Source of the DNA: Clostridia bacterium
GTDB taxonomy: Bacteria > Bacillota > Clostridia > Acetivibrionales > DSM-2933
NCBI GenBank assembly: GCA_026416815.1
Contig: JAOAEJ010000041.1
Coordinates: 1 to 64,000, forward strand
DNA: 64,000 nt
Direction of reading: 5' to 3'
Shown: in pieces, positions 1 through 7,737 of the stretch
Position numbering within the stretch: position 1 is the stretch's first letter
Layout of the letters: every line of letters starts with the position of its first letter
Made by a program: the position numbers and the translations under genes
Notes under the pieces: model-generated
The model's database searches: none
What the model saw: the letters and a program-made list of their open reading frames with translations, nothing else
What the model was told of the DNA's origin: nothing

Positions 1-260
1 AAGGGATAATTAAAGCCGCAGACATTTCTCTGGCTTAAATCAATACCTATTAATTTTTCAAAGGACTATAGTGCCTTTATTTGAGCATACCCTTTTTTAG
101 GGACTCCGAAGAGTCTTTGAGGTGTTTTTCACGCTAACCTCCATATTTCATAATGTGCCAAATGAGTTATCTCATTGGAAAGATAGGGTGAATTTATTTT
201 ATTCCTCCTTAAGTTAGGGGGCAACCCATATTTTGGATTTATAATGATATAATATTTTAA
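1..260. other. Hairpin-rich non-coding region, possible structured RNA
   Basis: No convincing ORF was found on either strand. The stretch is packed with short perfect hairpins: AAGCC 13-17 with GGCTT 32-36, AAAGG 60-64 with CCTTT 74-78, CCC 90-92 with GGG 100-102, GACTC 102-106 with GAGTC 111-115 (CGAA loop), GAGGT 119-123 with ACCTC 137-141, AATGAG 161-166 with CTCATT 171-176 (TTAT loop), and CCTCC 204-208 with GGGGG 217-221. This looks like a folded RNA, or the end of one that begins outside the window. The family is not recognised, and the strand is not known. Confidence 0.35.
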
Positions 261-290
261 CTGAATTGAAATAGTGCCCGTTTTTTTACT

Positions 291-331
291 TAATGCAATT
301 TTGGAACTGCATTAAATGTGGCTATCACAAT
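291..331. repeat. Stem-loop in the intergenic leader
   Basis: TTAATGCA and TGCATTAA form an inverted repeat around a short loop (roughly 292-316). It lies between the hairpin-rich region and the mini-ORF at 463. There is no U-tract, so it is not an obvious terminator. Its function is unknown. Confidence 0.4.
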
Positions 332-462
332 TTGTTTTAGCAAGTAAAATATGTATTGAATTGTCTTATTATAATTCTCGATGTCCATCAAATCGGTATA
401 AGGGTATAGGGCTGACTTAACTTTTGCCGCAAAATGAAATTAAGGGGAAGAGGTGCTGTGAT

Positions 463-552
463 ATGAATAAGATTGCAACGAATTTAACAGAATCAAACTT
501 ACAGGTTTACTATAATAATGCACATAATAATGTGTTTTTTCATAACTTATAG
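463..552 (+). CDS. Hypothetical 29-residue peptide
   Basis: This mini-ORF starts with ATG and is preceded by a purine-rich GGGGAAGAGG tract 9-18 nt upstream. It ends with TAG and is followed 40 bp later by a probable terminator hairpin. The product begins MNKIATNLTES and ends VFFHNL. It has no signal peptide, no cysteines and no membrane segment, and it is rich in Asn and aromatic residues. The start context and the terminator argue for a real short transcript, but no homologue is recognised. It could equally be a chance ORF inside a non-coding RNA gene. Confidence 0.35.
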   Translation: MNKIATNLTESNLQVYYNNAHNNVFFHNL

Positions 553-589
553 TAGGCTCTGATATACTATATATCAGATGTAAATGTAT

Positions 590-640
590 AATCCGGTAAA
601 GAGTTGATTTTATACTCACAGATAACCGGATTTTTATTTT
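590..640 (+). terminator. Probable terminator hairpin
   Basis: AATCCGGT and ACCGGATT pair across a 34-nt loop and are followed by TTTTTATTTT. This gives a U-tailed hairpin that would end transcription of the upstream mini-ORF or RNA. Confidence 0.55.
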
Positions 641-731
641 GAATTTTTATATTCATGTCAAAGGTGGTGAAATTAAGTGGGTTGGGACCCTTACCCTGAT
701 TATTTTATAAATATGCAAACGCATAATATAC

Positions 732-804
732 ATGACAGGACAGGGATTTGAACAGCTCATTTCATCATAAAAGATGCCCTCCTGTCATAAAAGGAGGGTA
801 TATT
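732..804 (+). promoter_or_regulatory. corA leader with competing hairpins over the ribosome binding site
   Basis: The Shine-Dalgarno AGGAGGG (792-798) is perfectly complementary to CCCTCCT (777-783) with an 8-nt loop, so the hairpin would hide it. The left arm overlaps TCCTGTCAT (780-788), which is perfectly complementary to ATGACAGGA (732-740). The two helices share bases 780-783 and cannot form together. This is the geometry of a translational switch. No known magnesium riboswitch (M-box) core was recognised upstream. Confidence 0.5.
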
Positions 805-1788
805 ATGGTACTAATACCTTTTTTCCCTGAGAAAAAGCAGGCAGAAGCTACCAACCACAGCGTAGCTGAGGTCAAGGAATTTGAATGCAATGGACTTAGA
901 TGGATCGATATAATCAAACCTGAGAAAAAACAGATACAGGTGCTTGGGGACAGATTCAACTTCCACGAGCTTTCAATAGAGGATTGCTTGACAGAGCATC
1001 AAAGGTCAAAAATAGATGATTATGATGATTACTGCTTTATCGTACTGCATTTCCCAAGATACAGGAAAGAGCTTATGAGGCTTGACTCCGAAGAGGTAGA
1101 TATATTTCTGGGGCACGACTATCTAATAACCCTGCATGAGGGAGAACTCAAGCCTATTGTTTCCCTTGCGAGGATATGCCATATAAGGGAGGAAGCCCGA
1201 CGTGAATACATGGGAGAGGGACCGGCGCTTCTATTGTATGAGATAATTAAGAGGCTTTTTGATTATTGTTTCCCTATGTTGGATAAAATAGGTCTTGTAC
1301 TTGACGTCTTAAATAAGAAAATCTTTAGAGATAGGTCCAGAGCAATGCTTGAGGAGATATCGAGAATAAAAATGCAGGTAATAAACTACAGAAGAATTAT
1401 AAAGCCTTTAAGGCCTGTAATATTATCTTTGGAGAAGGTTATCAAGAAATATCTTCCCGAGGATATGGAAATGTATTTCGATGATATCACCGACAAGGCA
1501 GAAAAAGTCTGGGATATGTTGGAGAACTACAAGGAGGTAATAGAATCAATACACAGTACATATGAGTCTTTAACCTCCCACAGAATAAATAATCTTATGC
1601 GTACATTTACAACACTACAGGTCATCATACTTCCAATGGTAATGGTAAGCGGACTATTTTCAATGAATGTCCAGGGTATACCATTAGCCGGGAACCCGTG
1701 GGCTTTCTGGATTGTCTTTGGAATGATATTTATCCCTATGGGAAGTATAGTGCTTTTAATGATCTGGAAAAAGAATAGATGGTTTTAA
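805..1788 (+). CDS. corA: CorA-family magnesium/divalent-cation transporter
   Basis: CorA proteins are pentameric inner-membrane channels that let Mg2+ (also Co2+ or Ni2+) into the cell. The 327-residue product has the long acidic/helical cytosolic domain and two C-terminal membrane helices (about residues 265-288 and 298-320). The family's signature GMN at the pore mouth appears here as S-M-N in FSMNVQG, a conservative variant. The start is ATG 805, 6 nt after AAGGAGGG; a longer reading frame from 748 would run through the leader hairpins and is unlikely. A hairpin terminator follows. Regulation is probably through the leader structure at 732-804. Confidence 0.85.
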   Translation: MVLIPFFPEKKQAEATNHSVAEVKEFECNGLRWIDIIKPEKKQIQVLGDRFNFHELSIEDCLTEHQRSKIDDYDDYCFIVLHFPRYRKELMRLDSEEVDIFLGHDYLITLHEGELKPIVSLARICHIREEARREYMGEGPALLLYEIIKRLFDYCFPMLDKIGLVLDVLNKKIFRDRSRAMLEEISRIKMQVINYRRIIKPLRPVILSLEKVIKKYLPEDMEMYFDDITDKAEKVWDMLENYKEVIESIHSTYESLTSHRINNLMRTFTTLQVIILPMVMVSGLFSMNVQGIPLAGNPWAFWIVFGMIFIPMGSIVLLMIWKKNRWF

Positions 1789-1793
1789 TGTAT

Positions 1794-1823
1794 AAAAAAT
1801 GACCCTCAGAAGGTCATTTTTTG
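1794..1823 (+). terminator. Terminator after corA
   Basis: AAATGACC and GGTCATTT form a tight stem with a short loop, followed by a T-run, directly after the corA stop codon. Confidence 0.75.
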
Positions 1824-1955
1824 GCTTTTTGCATGTATGATTCCGGTATATATGAATTTGATAATCTAAAAAAATTATCTGGATATTGTAAAATTATTCC
1901 CAATAGTGTATATTTGTTAAATAATAAACAAATTAATCCAAGGGGGATTGTAGCA

Positions 1956-2720
1956 ATGAAGAAAGCACTTATTAAATTAACATCGACAGCGGTAGCGCTT
2001 ACTGTTTTTTTAAGTTTCCTACCGGGCTGCTCCAGTTCTTCACAACAAAAAGAATCTGCAAAGGACAGTAGCACTGTAGAAAGCAGTTTGGTGACTAAAA
2101 CTGCTTCTAATGTTTACAAAAGGGCTGAAACAGTGGCCACTGCTGTAGAGGCAAAACAGCTGCTTGTTGAGGGTAATAAGAGATTTGTAGAAGCGGCTTT
2201 TGCAATTAAGGATGAGAGTGAAACCAAACGTAAGGAATTAGCTACAAAGGGTCAAAAACCCTTCGCTGTTATCGTTAGCTGCTCAGACTCGCGAGTACCA
2301 CCCGAATTGGTATTTGATCAGGCTTTAGGTGATATATTTATAATCAGGGACGCAGGAAATGTAGTTGACCCTGTTGCATTAGGAAGTGTTGAATATGGAG
2401 TTGAGCACTTACATGCTCCTCTCATAGTAGTTTTAGGTCATGAGAAATGTGGCGCTGTCAAAGCTACTGTTGATGGAGGAGAAGTAACTGAGAATATTGG
2501 AGCTATAATAAATAAAATTAAGCCAGCATTCTTGAAGGTGAAAGATTCAGGGGCGGCTAAGGAAGACCTTTATAAAAATTGTGAAGATGAAAATATAAAG
2601 AATACTATGGATGAAATCAAAAAGAGTCCTGTAGTTAAGAAGCTAATGGAAGAAGGCAAAGTATCGGTAGTGGGTGCAAAGTACCATATAGAGTCGGGTG
2701 AAGTTACTTTCGATTACTAA
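1956..2720 (+). CDS. Secreted lipoprotein beta-carbonic anhydrase
   Basis: The enzyme interconverts CO2 and bicarbonate. The 254-residue protein carries the beta-class zinc site: CSDSRVPPE (Cys plus the Asp-Arg dyad) and GHEKCGAV (His and Cys ligands). An N-terminal lipoprotein signal ends in the lipobox LPGC, so the mature enzyme should be anchored outside the membrane after an approximately 50-residue Ser/Thr-rich linker. Most beta-carbonic anhydrases are cytosolic, so an exported lipid-anchored form is noteworthy. The start is ATG 1956 after AAGGGGG; an upstream in-frame extension to 1821 overlaps the corA terminator and is rejected. It is monocistronic, with its own terminator. Confidence 0.88.
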   Translation: MKKALIKLTSTAVALTVFLSFLPGCSSSSQQKESAKDSSTVESSLVTKTASNVYKRAETVATAVEAKQLLVEGNKRFVEAAFAIKDESETKRKELATKGQKPFAVIVSCSDSRVPPELVFDQALGDIFIIRDAGNVVDPVALGSVEYGVEHLHAPLIVVLGHEKCGAVKATVDGGEVTENIGAIINKIKPAFLKVKDSGAAKEDLYKNCEDENIKNTMDEIKKSPVVKKLMEEGKVSVVGAKYHIESGEVTFDY

Positions 2721-2740
2721 GAAATATTATAGTTCAGTAT

Positions 2741-2785
2741 AAAACAAGGCTGACGGCATTATGATATGCTTGCAGCCTTGTTTTA
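2741..2785 (+). terminator. Terminator after carbonic anhydrase gene
   Basis: AAAACAAGGCTG pairs with CAGCCTTGTTTT, giving a 12-bp stem that ends in a T-rich tail. Confidence 0.8.
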
Positions 2786-2856
2786 ATTCAGAGACAGTTT
2801 AACATCATAATAGGGTAAATAATTTAATTTGAATACCTACATCAATAATGCAAGTA

Positions 2857-2865
2857 TGATATAAT
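2857..2865 (+). promoter_or_regulatory. Extended -10 promoter element
   Basis: TGATATAAT is a perfect extended -10 (TGnTATAAT) about 45 bp upstream of the GTG start at 2913. No good -35 lies 17 bp upstream, as is usual for extended -10 promoters. Confidence 0.5.
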
Positions 2866-2912
2866 GTTATAGATTAATCAACATACTATGGAAAAAGCAG
2901 GGAGGGTACGGT

Positions 2913-3632
2913 GTGAATGACAAGCAAACTACTAAAAGACTAGGAAATATAGGAGCATACCTTCCTAGGATTCTTAAATTTTATGATTTAAAAAGTGAGC
3001 GGCTTGCACAGGCTATATTTTTACTCATATTTGCTATTCAGTTAGCCGGAAATTTTATAGGGGTACGGGTCATGGGCGAAAATCCAGGCTACACACCCAA
3101 TAATTTAATTAAAATGAGTGCGATTACTGGGGGAATGCTTTTAGCTGTAAACTTTATATCCTCTATATATCTGTATGCATATATAAATCAATTAAAGGGA
3201 AGGTATTGTTCAGCTAAAGAATGTGTGTGGGCAGTTTTGAAGAGACCATTTACTGTTGTTGGTGCTTTGGTACTTTATGGCATATTGACTACTACATCCT
3301 TTGCTTTCTTTCTTGTTGTTTATTTTATGTTTCTATTTACTTTGTGCTATATCGTGGATAAAAAGATGGGAGTAGCGCAAGCGTTTTCAGCCAGTAAAAG
3401 ATTGACTACAGGATATAAAATGCAAATGTTTGTATTAGTAACGGCATTTAAATTTTTGATTGATATGCCTATACTTCTTATGGTAATGTCAATTAATAAT
3501 ACATTGGCAGTTTCTTTCATATCATCATTTATTACTGCTATAGTACATCTGATGTATCAAAGGCTGGTTGCCTTAATGTACTTTGAGCTTGAATACAGAG
3601 ATGTTGATACAATGGACCAAACTTTGATGTAA
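2913..3632 (+). CDS. Polytopic membrane protein of unknown function
   Basis: The 239-residue protein has five or six predicted membrane helices (for example around residues 30-50, 68-92, 110-145, 165-185 and 192-220), a short charged N-terminus and an acidic C-terminal tail. It resembles the membrane domains seen in DUF975 or glycerophosphodiester-phosphodiesterase-associated proteins, but no diagnostic motif is present and the assignment is not firm. The start is GTG 2913, 6 nt after GGAGGG. It stands alone, behind an extended -10 promoter. Confidence 0.6.
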   Translation: MNDKQTTKRLGNIGAYLPRILKFYDLKSERLAQAIFLLIFAIQLAGNFIGVRVMGENPGYTPNNLIKMSAITGGMLLAVNFISSIYLYAYINQLKGRYCSAKECVWAVLKRPFTVVGALVLYGILTTTSFAFFLVVYFMFLFTLCYIVDKKMGVAQAFSASKRLTTGYKMQMFVLVTAFKFLIDMPILLMVMSINNTLAVSFISSFITAIVHLMYQRLVALMYFELEYRDVDTMDQTLM

Positions 3633-3694
3633 TTATAAATTTTATTGATTTAAACTATCTATAAACCTGATAAATTCAAGAAATAATAGGAAGT

Positions 3695-3729
3695 ATGATT
3701 TTAAAATGATTAATTAATTTTAAAATCAT
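3695..3729. repeat. 13-bp perfect inverted repeat
   Basis: ATGATTTTAAAAT (3695-3707) and ATTTTAAAATCAT (3717-3729) flank a 9-nt spacer, just upstream of the CYTH gene. It could be a weak bidirectional terminator for the membrane-protein gene or an operator. It is entirely A/T-rich. Confidence 0.5.
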
Positions 3730-3757
3730 AAGCAATTACTTTTTATAGTAGGAGATT

Positions 3758-4240
3758 ATGATGGGCAGGGAAATTGAGAGAAAGTTTTTAGTAAAGGACA
3801 AAAGCTTTAAGCAGTTGGCAACCGGCAGCCTATACAGACAAGGGTATTTGAACAGTGATTTTCACAGAGTTGTTAGAGTGAGGGTAAATGACAATAGGGG
3901 ATTTATTACAGTAAAAGGGAAAGCAACGGGTGCAACACGAACTGAATATGAGTATGAAATTCCTTTAAACGATGCTAATGATATGTTAAACAACTTGTGT
4001 GAGAAGCCTATTATAGAAAAGCAAAGATATAAGTATGAATATCTGGGCTTCATATGGGAAATAGATGAGTTTTATGGAGAGAATGAGGGGCTTGTTCTGG
4101 CTGAAATTGAGCTTGAGGATGAAAATATTGATTTTCCCAAACCCCATTGGGTGGAGAAAGAAGTAACTCATGACTTTAGGTATACAAGCTCAAGTCTTAT
4201 AAAGGAACCATATAAAAACTGGAAGCCAATAAGTGGTTAA
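3758..4240 (+). CDS. CYTH-domain phosphohydrolase (triphosphate tunnel enzyme)
   Basis: CYTH proteins use a tunnel of acidic and basic residues to hydrolyse triphosphates (inorganic triphosphate, thiamine triphosphate) or, in some members, to cyclise ATP. The signature ExExK is seen as E-I-E-R-K in the first ten residues, followed by the typical alternating charged strands (RVVRVRVNDNRGFITVKGK; YEYEIP; EIDEF; LAEIELE). The length of about 160 residues is normal for the compact bacterial form. Two adjacent ATGs (3758 and 3761) are possible; the second has the better spacing from TAGGAG. The exact substrate is not predictable. The following gene is 36 bp downstream and may be co-transcribed. 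Confidence 0.82.
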   Translation: MMGREIERKFLVKDKSFKQLATGSLYRQGYLNSDFHRVVRVRVNDNRGFITVKGKATGATRTEYEYEIPLNDANDMLNNLCEKPIIEKQRYKYEYLGFIWEIDEFYGENEGLVLAEIELEDENIDFPKPHWVEKEVTHDFRYTSSSLIKEPYKNWKPISG

Positions 4241-4276
4241 TAAAATCCCTATTGGTATTATGTTTGGAGGCTTTAA

Positions 4277-4672
4277 ATGCTGGTCATGGTATACGGGACT
4301 CTTATGATGGGTTTTGAAAACCATAAAGTAATTAAAGAAAGCATGTTTATAAGTAAAGCTAAAACGCGAGGAAAACTCTACCACCTGCCTTATGGTTATC
4401 CTGCGATTATTGAAGGTGACGGATGGGTTAAAGGAGAAGTTTACCAAGTGGATGAAACCACTTTACGAGCGTTGGATTTGCTTGAGGACTATACTTACGG
4501 AGCAGCAGACAACGAATACAATAGGGTGATGGTGCAAGCTTTACTGGATAGCGATACGGTTAGTGATGTATTTATATACATGTATGCAAATGTTTCAAAG
4601 GTCGCAACTGTAGGTATTCCAATAAGTAATGGCGATTGGGCATTGTTTGTGGAGAAAAATAGCTTTCGTTGA
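4277..4672 (+). CDS. Gamma-glutamylcyclotransferase-like protein (AIG2/YtfP type)
   Basis: This 131-residue protein belongs to the small beta-barrel family that releases 5-oxoproline from gamma-glutamyl amines. It shows the N-terminal V-Y-G-T-L motif that binds the substrate's backbone, a central Y-P-A-I segment, the V-x-G-E-V-Y strand, and the LDxLEDY...EYNRV stretch with conserved acidic residues typical of the active site. The start ATG 4277 lies 8 nt after GGAGG. It is probably co-transcribed with the CYTH gene. The physiological substrate is unknown. Confidence 0.75.
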   Translation: MLVMVYGTLMMGFENHKVIKESMFISKAKTRGKLYHLPYGYPAIIEGDGWVKGEVYQVDETTLRALDLLEDYTYGAADNEYNRVMVQALLDSDTVSDVFIYMYANVSKVATVGIPISNGDWALFVEKNSFR

Positions 4673-4690
4673 CAATAAAAGAGTTTATTC

Positions 4691-4736
4691 AAAGCCGTAG
4701 TGGAAACTGTGATTGACATTACGGTTTTAGTTTTTG
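4691..4736 (+). terminator. Terminator after AIG2-like gene
   Basis: AAAGCCGTA pairs with TACGGTTTT, followed by AGTTTTTG. This would end the CYTH/AIG2-like transcription unit. Confidence 0.65.
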
Positions 4737-4792
4737 TAAAATATGCTTATGTTATGAATACAAATATAATTTTGTGAAGAGGGAACGGTTAA

Positions 4793-5620
4793 ATGCAGGA
4801 TAATGTAGGAGCTTTATATATTTTAAACGGTGCAGTTGAGTCTTCGGAAATGCTGGAGCACATACAAATACCGGAGAAAGGTGTAGTTTATGAAGTCATT
4901 CGGATAATTGACAGAGTGCCGCTGTATCTGGAAGATCATTATGAACGCTTGAAAAATTCACTGGAACTGCTGGGTAAGGAAGTAAGCATTTCCGAGAAGG
5001 ACTTAAAACAGCGGATTCGAGAGCTGGTTGACGCAAATCAGTTGACAAACTGTAATGTAAGAATAATTGTTTACTCGGAGGACAAGAGGCAACACTGTCT
5101 GCTGCACATAAGCAAAAGCTACTACCCGGGCAGAGAGGAAATAGAAAAAGGTGTTCCTGTAAGTCTTTTCAGATGGGAAAGGCAAAACCCTAATGCTAAG
5201 GTGGTAAACCAGACTTATAAGGATGAAGTAAATAGGAAGATGAAAGAGGATAATGTTTTTGAGGTTTTATTGGTTAATAGTGACGAAAATATAACCGAGG
5301 GAAGTAGAACAAATGCCTTTTTCATAAAAGGATCGCAGGTGTTTACAGCTCCCGGTGAGTATGTTTTAAAGGGTATTACAAGACAGTATATAATTGAGGC
5401 ATGTAAACGAGTAGGGGCGGAAGTGGTTGAAACTCTTGTGAATGTGAACTCGCTGGATGAAATGGAGGGATTATTCATTTCAGGGACATCCATTAAGGTT
5501 TTTCCTGTCTGTTCCATAGAACAACGAAACTATAATTCCGGCGTACATCCGACTATAGTAGCTATAAGGGATGAGTTTGACAGGATGGTAGAAGAATATG
5601 TGTTAACCCATAAAGGTTAA
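4793..5620 (+). CDS. Class IV PLP aminotransferase (branched-chain aminotransferase or aminodeoxychorismate lyase type)
   Basis: The fold-type IV PLP enzymes include IlvE, D-amino acid aminotransferase and PabC. This 275-residue protein has the expected length and pattern: the N-terminal V-Y-E-V-I-R strand and L-x-D-H-x-x-R-L motif, a lysine in NAKVVNQTYKDEVNRK that fits the Schiff-base position, the cofactor-binding E-G-S-R-T-N-A-F-F segment, the G-I-T-R-Q loop, and the C-terminal F-I-S-G-T-S motif. Motifs alone do not decide between amino-acid transamination and 4-amino-4-deoxychorismate lyase. No pabA/pabB neighbours are seen. The start ATG 4793 follows GAAGAGGG. Confidence 0.82.
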   Translation: MQDNVGALYILNGAVESSEMLEHIQIPEKGVVYEVIRIIDRVPLYLEDHYERLKNSLELLGKEVSISEKDLKQRIRELVDANQLTNCNVRIIVYSEDKRQHCLLHISKSYYPGREEIEKGVPVSLFRWERQNPNAKVVNQTYKDEVNRKMKEDNVFEVLLVNSDENITEGSRTNAFFIKGSQVFTAPGEYVLKGITRQYIIEACKRVGAEVVETLVNVNSLDEMEGLFISGTSIKVFPVCSIEQRNYNSGVHPTIVAIRDEFDRMVEEYVLTHKG

Positions 5621-5665
5621 AAATAATTAAGGGATAGTCCACGGACTATCCCTTAATTATTTTTA
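5621..5665. terminator. Bidirectional terminator between convergent genes
   Basis: AATAATTAAGGGATAGTCC pairs with GGACTATCCCTTAATTATT around a tiny loop, with A/T-runs on both sides. It serves the plus-strand aminotransferase and the minus-strand amine oxidase; the oxidase stop codon lies in the right flank. Confidence 0.85.
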
Positions 5666-7438
5666 GGGGTGAGTATGTTTTTGGCAAGCCATAGCTAGTG
5701 CATTTGCAGCTTCCATACCGCTTTTTAGTGCTCCTTGCATCCAACGATGTGTAGCGGATATATGCTCTCCTGCGAAAAATACTTTGCAATTATACTCAGG
5801 GGCTGCCATAACACAGGAAAAAAGTCTTTTTTGCTCCGGTGTAAAGAAACAGAAGGCTCCCCGGAACCAAGGTTCCCTATTCCACTGTACTGTCTTGGCG
5901 GCTAATGTTATAGAATTGAGGTAACCGCTGGGTAACCCGTGAACTTCCTCCAACTCTCGATTAATCTCTTCAAAACGCATTTCTTCCTCCATATTTCCAA
6001 GACGAATTGCGTCAAGATTAAAATTATAGGAGGCTACAAGAACTCCCGGGTCCTGTGCTATGACCGGGTTGGCATATCCCTGGTTGCAGTAGGGTGAGGG
6101 CTGATAAAAATTAGGATAGTTTTTCTTGGTCGGAACAATATATTTTTGGTGGTCTGACGGATACCATACTGTTGTTATCGGGCGGTCTGTGTATGAGCCG
6201 CCGCCAATAATCTGTTCACATGGCCCACCCATCTCCCAGAAACGCTGCTTGAAAAGGAAAAGACTCTTTTGGGCCGGGACGTAGGTAACTTCTTTAATAG
6301 CCTGCATTTTTCTATTACTAAACAAAGGATGTATATCAACAGTTCTGAGTGTTGAAAAAGGTATAGTACACACTACGTAATCAAAGGGTTCATATAGTTG
6401 GCTGGAGGTGTTTCTATTTGTATACGCAAGAGTAACAGCTCCTACCTTTTCCTGCTTGTAGATTCCCGTAACATTGCACCCTCCCCTCCAGGTAACACTA
6501 CCAAGTTGTTGGGGAGAAATGCCATGGTACTCTTTAGGGGCTGGGTTTAGCAACGAGTAGTAAAATGCGAGAGGTAGATTGACAAACCCTCCAATGATTT
6601 CATATAGAAATGAAAGGTCTACGGGATAGTTTTCCTGTACATAATCTATGTAGCTGTTATACAAGTGTGCACCTGCAAGGGGAGCAAGGTCTGATATAAG
6701 CTTTATTGCTGCTTCGCTTAACTTAAGGGACTCAAGCAGTTGTCGTATGTTTGTAGCATCCCAGTAAAGAGTCTGAGGGTCATACATGGGTTTGACCTGA
6801 AGTATTTCACTGCGTACTTGAGGAGAAGCGGTCAGTAAAGCGCTATTCAATCCGTAGTATACAAGCTGCTGCCATGGAGTATTGCGTTCCCATGGGTTCA
6901 AGTCCAAGGTAGGGTAAATGTACTTCATTACATTATAGCCTTCCGGGTCGTTCCTTACTCTTATACCCTGAAGATAAATAAACGCATTGCGGTTTACCTG
7001 TATGAAAGGCCGGGTGTTTAGCTTAAAAAGATTTATGTAATGCCAGGCAGTTTCATGGCTAACCGGGATACGCATGGGACCAAATTCCCCATAAAGTGTT
7101 TTGTCCTCGTTAAAATATTGAGTATAAACCCGTCCGCCAATACGGTCTTCAAGAGCTTCAAATATCGTAATGTCAAACCCGAGTTTCCGCAGCTCGAATG
7201 CAGCGGAGAGCCCTGCTAAGCCTCCACCTATAACACCGACTTTGACCCCTTTAAATTGGCCCGGAGCTGCCAGCTGTGTTATTTGGGGTGGAGGTGACAA
7301 TTCCTTAAGTATATACTCAAAATCTTCTGTACGCCCATTTTGTGCAAGAGCATACAATGTAAGCTCATGCCTTATACGATCCGTGGGGTTATTGGGCTGA
7401 GGAGGGGGTTCGGTATACATTAAACTGGTTTGACGCAT
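5663..7438 (-). CDS. Flavin-dependent amine/L-amino acid oxidase
   Basis: This 591-residue protein belongs to the FAD amine-oxidase superfamily (monoamine oxidase, L-amino acid oxidase), which oxidises amines to imines and releases H2O2. The dinucleotide-binding motif VGVIGGGLAGLSAAFEL lies near residue 86, followed by the E-A-x-x-R-I-G-G-R-V motif. The C-terminal flavin contact F-A-G-E-H-x-S-x-x-H-R-W-M-Q-G-A is near residue 555. The 80-residue N-terminal extension before the Rossmann fold has no signal peptide. The start is ATG at 7438, with GAGGT 9 nt upstream on the minus strand. An oxygen-using oxidase is unexpected in a strict anaerobe; a peroxide-generating or stress role is possible but unproven. 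Confidence 0.85.
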   Translation of the reverse strand: MRQTSLMYTEPPPQPNNPTDRIRHELTLYALAQNGRTEDFEYILKELSPPPQITQLAAPGQFKGVKVGVIGGGLAGLSAAFELRKLGFDITIFEALEDRIGGRVYTQYFNEDKTLYGEFGPMRIPVSHETAWHYINLFKLNTRPFIQVNRNAFIYLQGIRVRNDPEGYNVMKYIYPTLDLNPWERNTPWQQLVYYGLNSALLTASPQVRSEILQVKPMYDPQTLYWDATNIRQLLESLKLSEAAIKLISDLAPLAGAHLYNSYIDYVQENYPVDLSFLYEIIGGFVNLPLAFYYSLLNPAPKEYHGISPQQLGSVTWRGGCNVTGIYKQEKVGAVTLAYTNRNTSSQLYEPFDYVVCTIPFSTLRTVDIHPLFSNRKMQAIKEVTYVPAQKSLFLFKQRFWEMGGPCEQIIGGGSYTDRPITTVWYPSDHQKYIVPTKKNYPNFYQPSPYCNQGYANPVIAQDPGVLVASYNFNLDAIRLGNMEEEMRFEEINRELEEVHGLPSGYLNSITLAAKTVQWNREPWFRGAFCFFTPEQKRLFSCVMAAPEYNCKVFFAGEHISATHRWMQGALKSGMEAANALAMACQKHTHP

Positions 7439-7737
7439 AGTAATCTACCTCATTTATATTTAGATAAAATTGTGTTAATCGTCCTACAAACGGTAGTTAC
7501 CTAAGACTATTAACGGTTATAATTTTCATATTAAATAATATGAAGAACTTCGCTCATAAATTAGTAGTTTTATAAGTAATAAGTAAAAGAGAATGTAGAT
7601 AATCTTATATGCCAGCTCTGACTTAGGTCATAAAGCTTTATTACTTTTTATATAACAAGTTATGACTTTTAGCACTGGGGTGTTTGGTACCTTTTGGTCA
7701 TAATATAGATATAAACCAACGGATTGGAGGGATAGAA
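7439..7737. promoter_or_regulatory. Divergent intergenic region with repeated GGTCATAA motif
   Basis: The 299 bp between the minus-strand amine oxidase and the plus-strand mini-peptide contain no ORF. GGTCATAA occurs twice (about 7626 and 7697), and an inverted TATGAC occurs near 7661, so GTCATA is present in three copies in both orientations upstream of the peptide. This may be an operator array. No clear sigma-A promoter was recognised. Confidence 0.35.

Noticed and set aside
1..60. Minus-strand reading frame encoding a LIGIDLSQRN-type segment resembling a transposase N-terminus
   Set aside because: It is only about 20 codons long within the window, is closed by a stop just upstream and has no start or binding site. 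The surrounding hairpins make a structured RNA a better explanation.
661..800. M-box (Mg2+) riboswitch upstream of corA
   Set aside because: The conserved core motifs of the M-box were not recognised; only the competing hairpins near the start codon are supported.
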